DNA from: Clostridiaceae bacterium
GTDB taxonomy: Bacteria > Bacillota > Clostridia > Oscillospirales > Acutalibacteraceae
DNA: 5,542 nt
Assembly (NCBI GenBank): GCA_016292705.1
Contig: JAEDHZ010000116.1
Span: 1 to 5,542, forward strand
Reading direction: 5' to 3'
Part shown: positions 5,530 to 5,542 of the stretch, piece after piece
Layout of the letters: each line of letters opens with the position of its first letter
How positions within the stretch are numbered: position 1 is the first letter of the stretch
Notes under the pieces: model-generated
What the model was told of the DNA's origin: nothing
The model's input: the letters and a program-made list of their open reading frames with translations, nothing else
Database searches by the model: none
Translations under genes and position numbers: made by a program

Positions 5530-5542
5530 TGTGCCACCTCCT

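Larger units (their letters stand above)
5251..5542. other. Right-end region without a confident gene
   Basis: The region contains the two hairpins listed separately, with about 68 A/T-rich bases between them (5279-5346) in which I see no convincing promoter or small gene. From 5386 to the edge only short frames exist on both strands. The best supported is the minus-strand frame at 5464-5529. On the plus strand, a 27-codon frame from ATG 5418 ends at 5501, and a frame from ATG 5449 stays open to the edge; neither has a good ribosome site nor recognisable content. Confidence 0.6.

Overview
This window looks like an ordinary chromosomal stretch of a low-to-moderate GC Firmicute. The closest guess is a gut-type clostridium of the Ruminococcaceae/Oscillospiraceae. 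That rests on strong GGAGG-type ribosome binding sites, a monomeric ThiN-type thiamine pyrophosphokinase, a DUF896 (YnzC-like) protein typical of Firmicutes, and a cell-wall protein whose SH3 tail resembles clostridial phage lysins. The lineage is inferred, because no marker gene is present.

Layout, left to right. (1) 25-1290 (+) is rmuC, encoding a membrane-anchored coiled-coil protein, closed by a clear intrinsic terminator at 1296-1337. (2) A promoter at 1336-1365 drives 1400-2251 (+), a leaderless M23-like peptidase plus SH3 protein that resembles a phage endolysin. (3) 2253-2882 (-) is thiN, convergent with the lysin-like gene; the two stop codons are one base apart. (4) thiN has a strong minus-strand promoter in a 129-bp divergent region, from which an AGCS-family alanine/glycine:cation symporter (3012 or 3015 to 4622, +) also departs. 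The symporter leader contains a nested inverted repeat that covers its start codon. (5) A third promoter, whose -35 box overlaps the symporter stop codon, precedes a two-gene unit: an ArsC/Spx-like thioredoxin-fold protein (4683-5042) and a DUF896 protein (5044-5250). (6) The right end, 5251-5542, has two hairpin terminators that seem to face opposite directions. It also has a small minus-strand reading frame running to the edge, perhaps a decayed ribbon-helix-helix-type gene.

The genes do not form one pathway. They are short independent transcription units for genome maintenance (RmuC), cofactor synthesis (ThiN), amino-acid transport (AGCS), a redox-type or regulatory small protein with its DUF896 partner, and one probable domesticated phage gene. 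I see no CRISPR array, tRNA, rRNA, complete insertion sequence or clear new multi-gene system. The points most worth a second look are the symporter leader structure, the extra extracytoplasmic insert in the symporter, and the isolated lysin-like gene.
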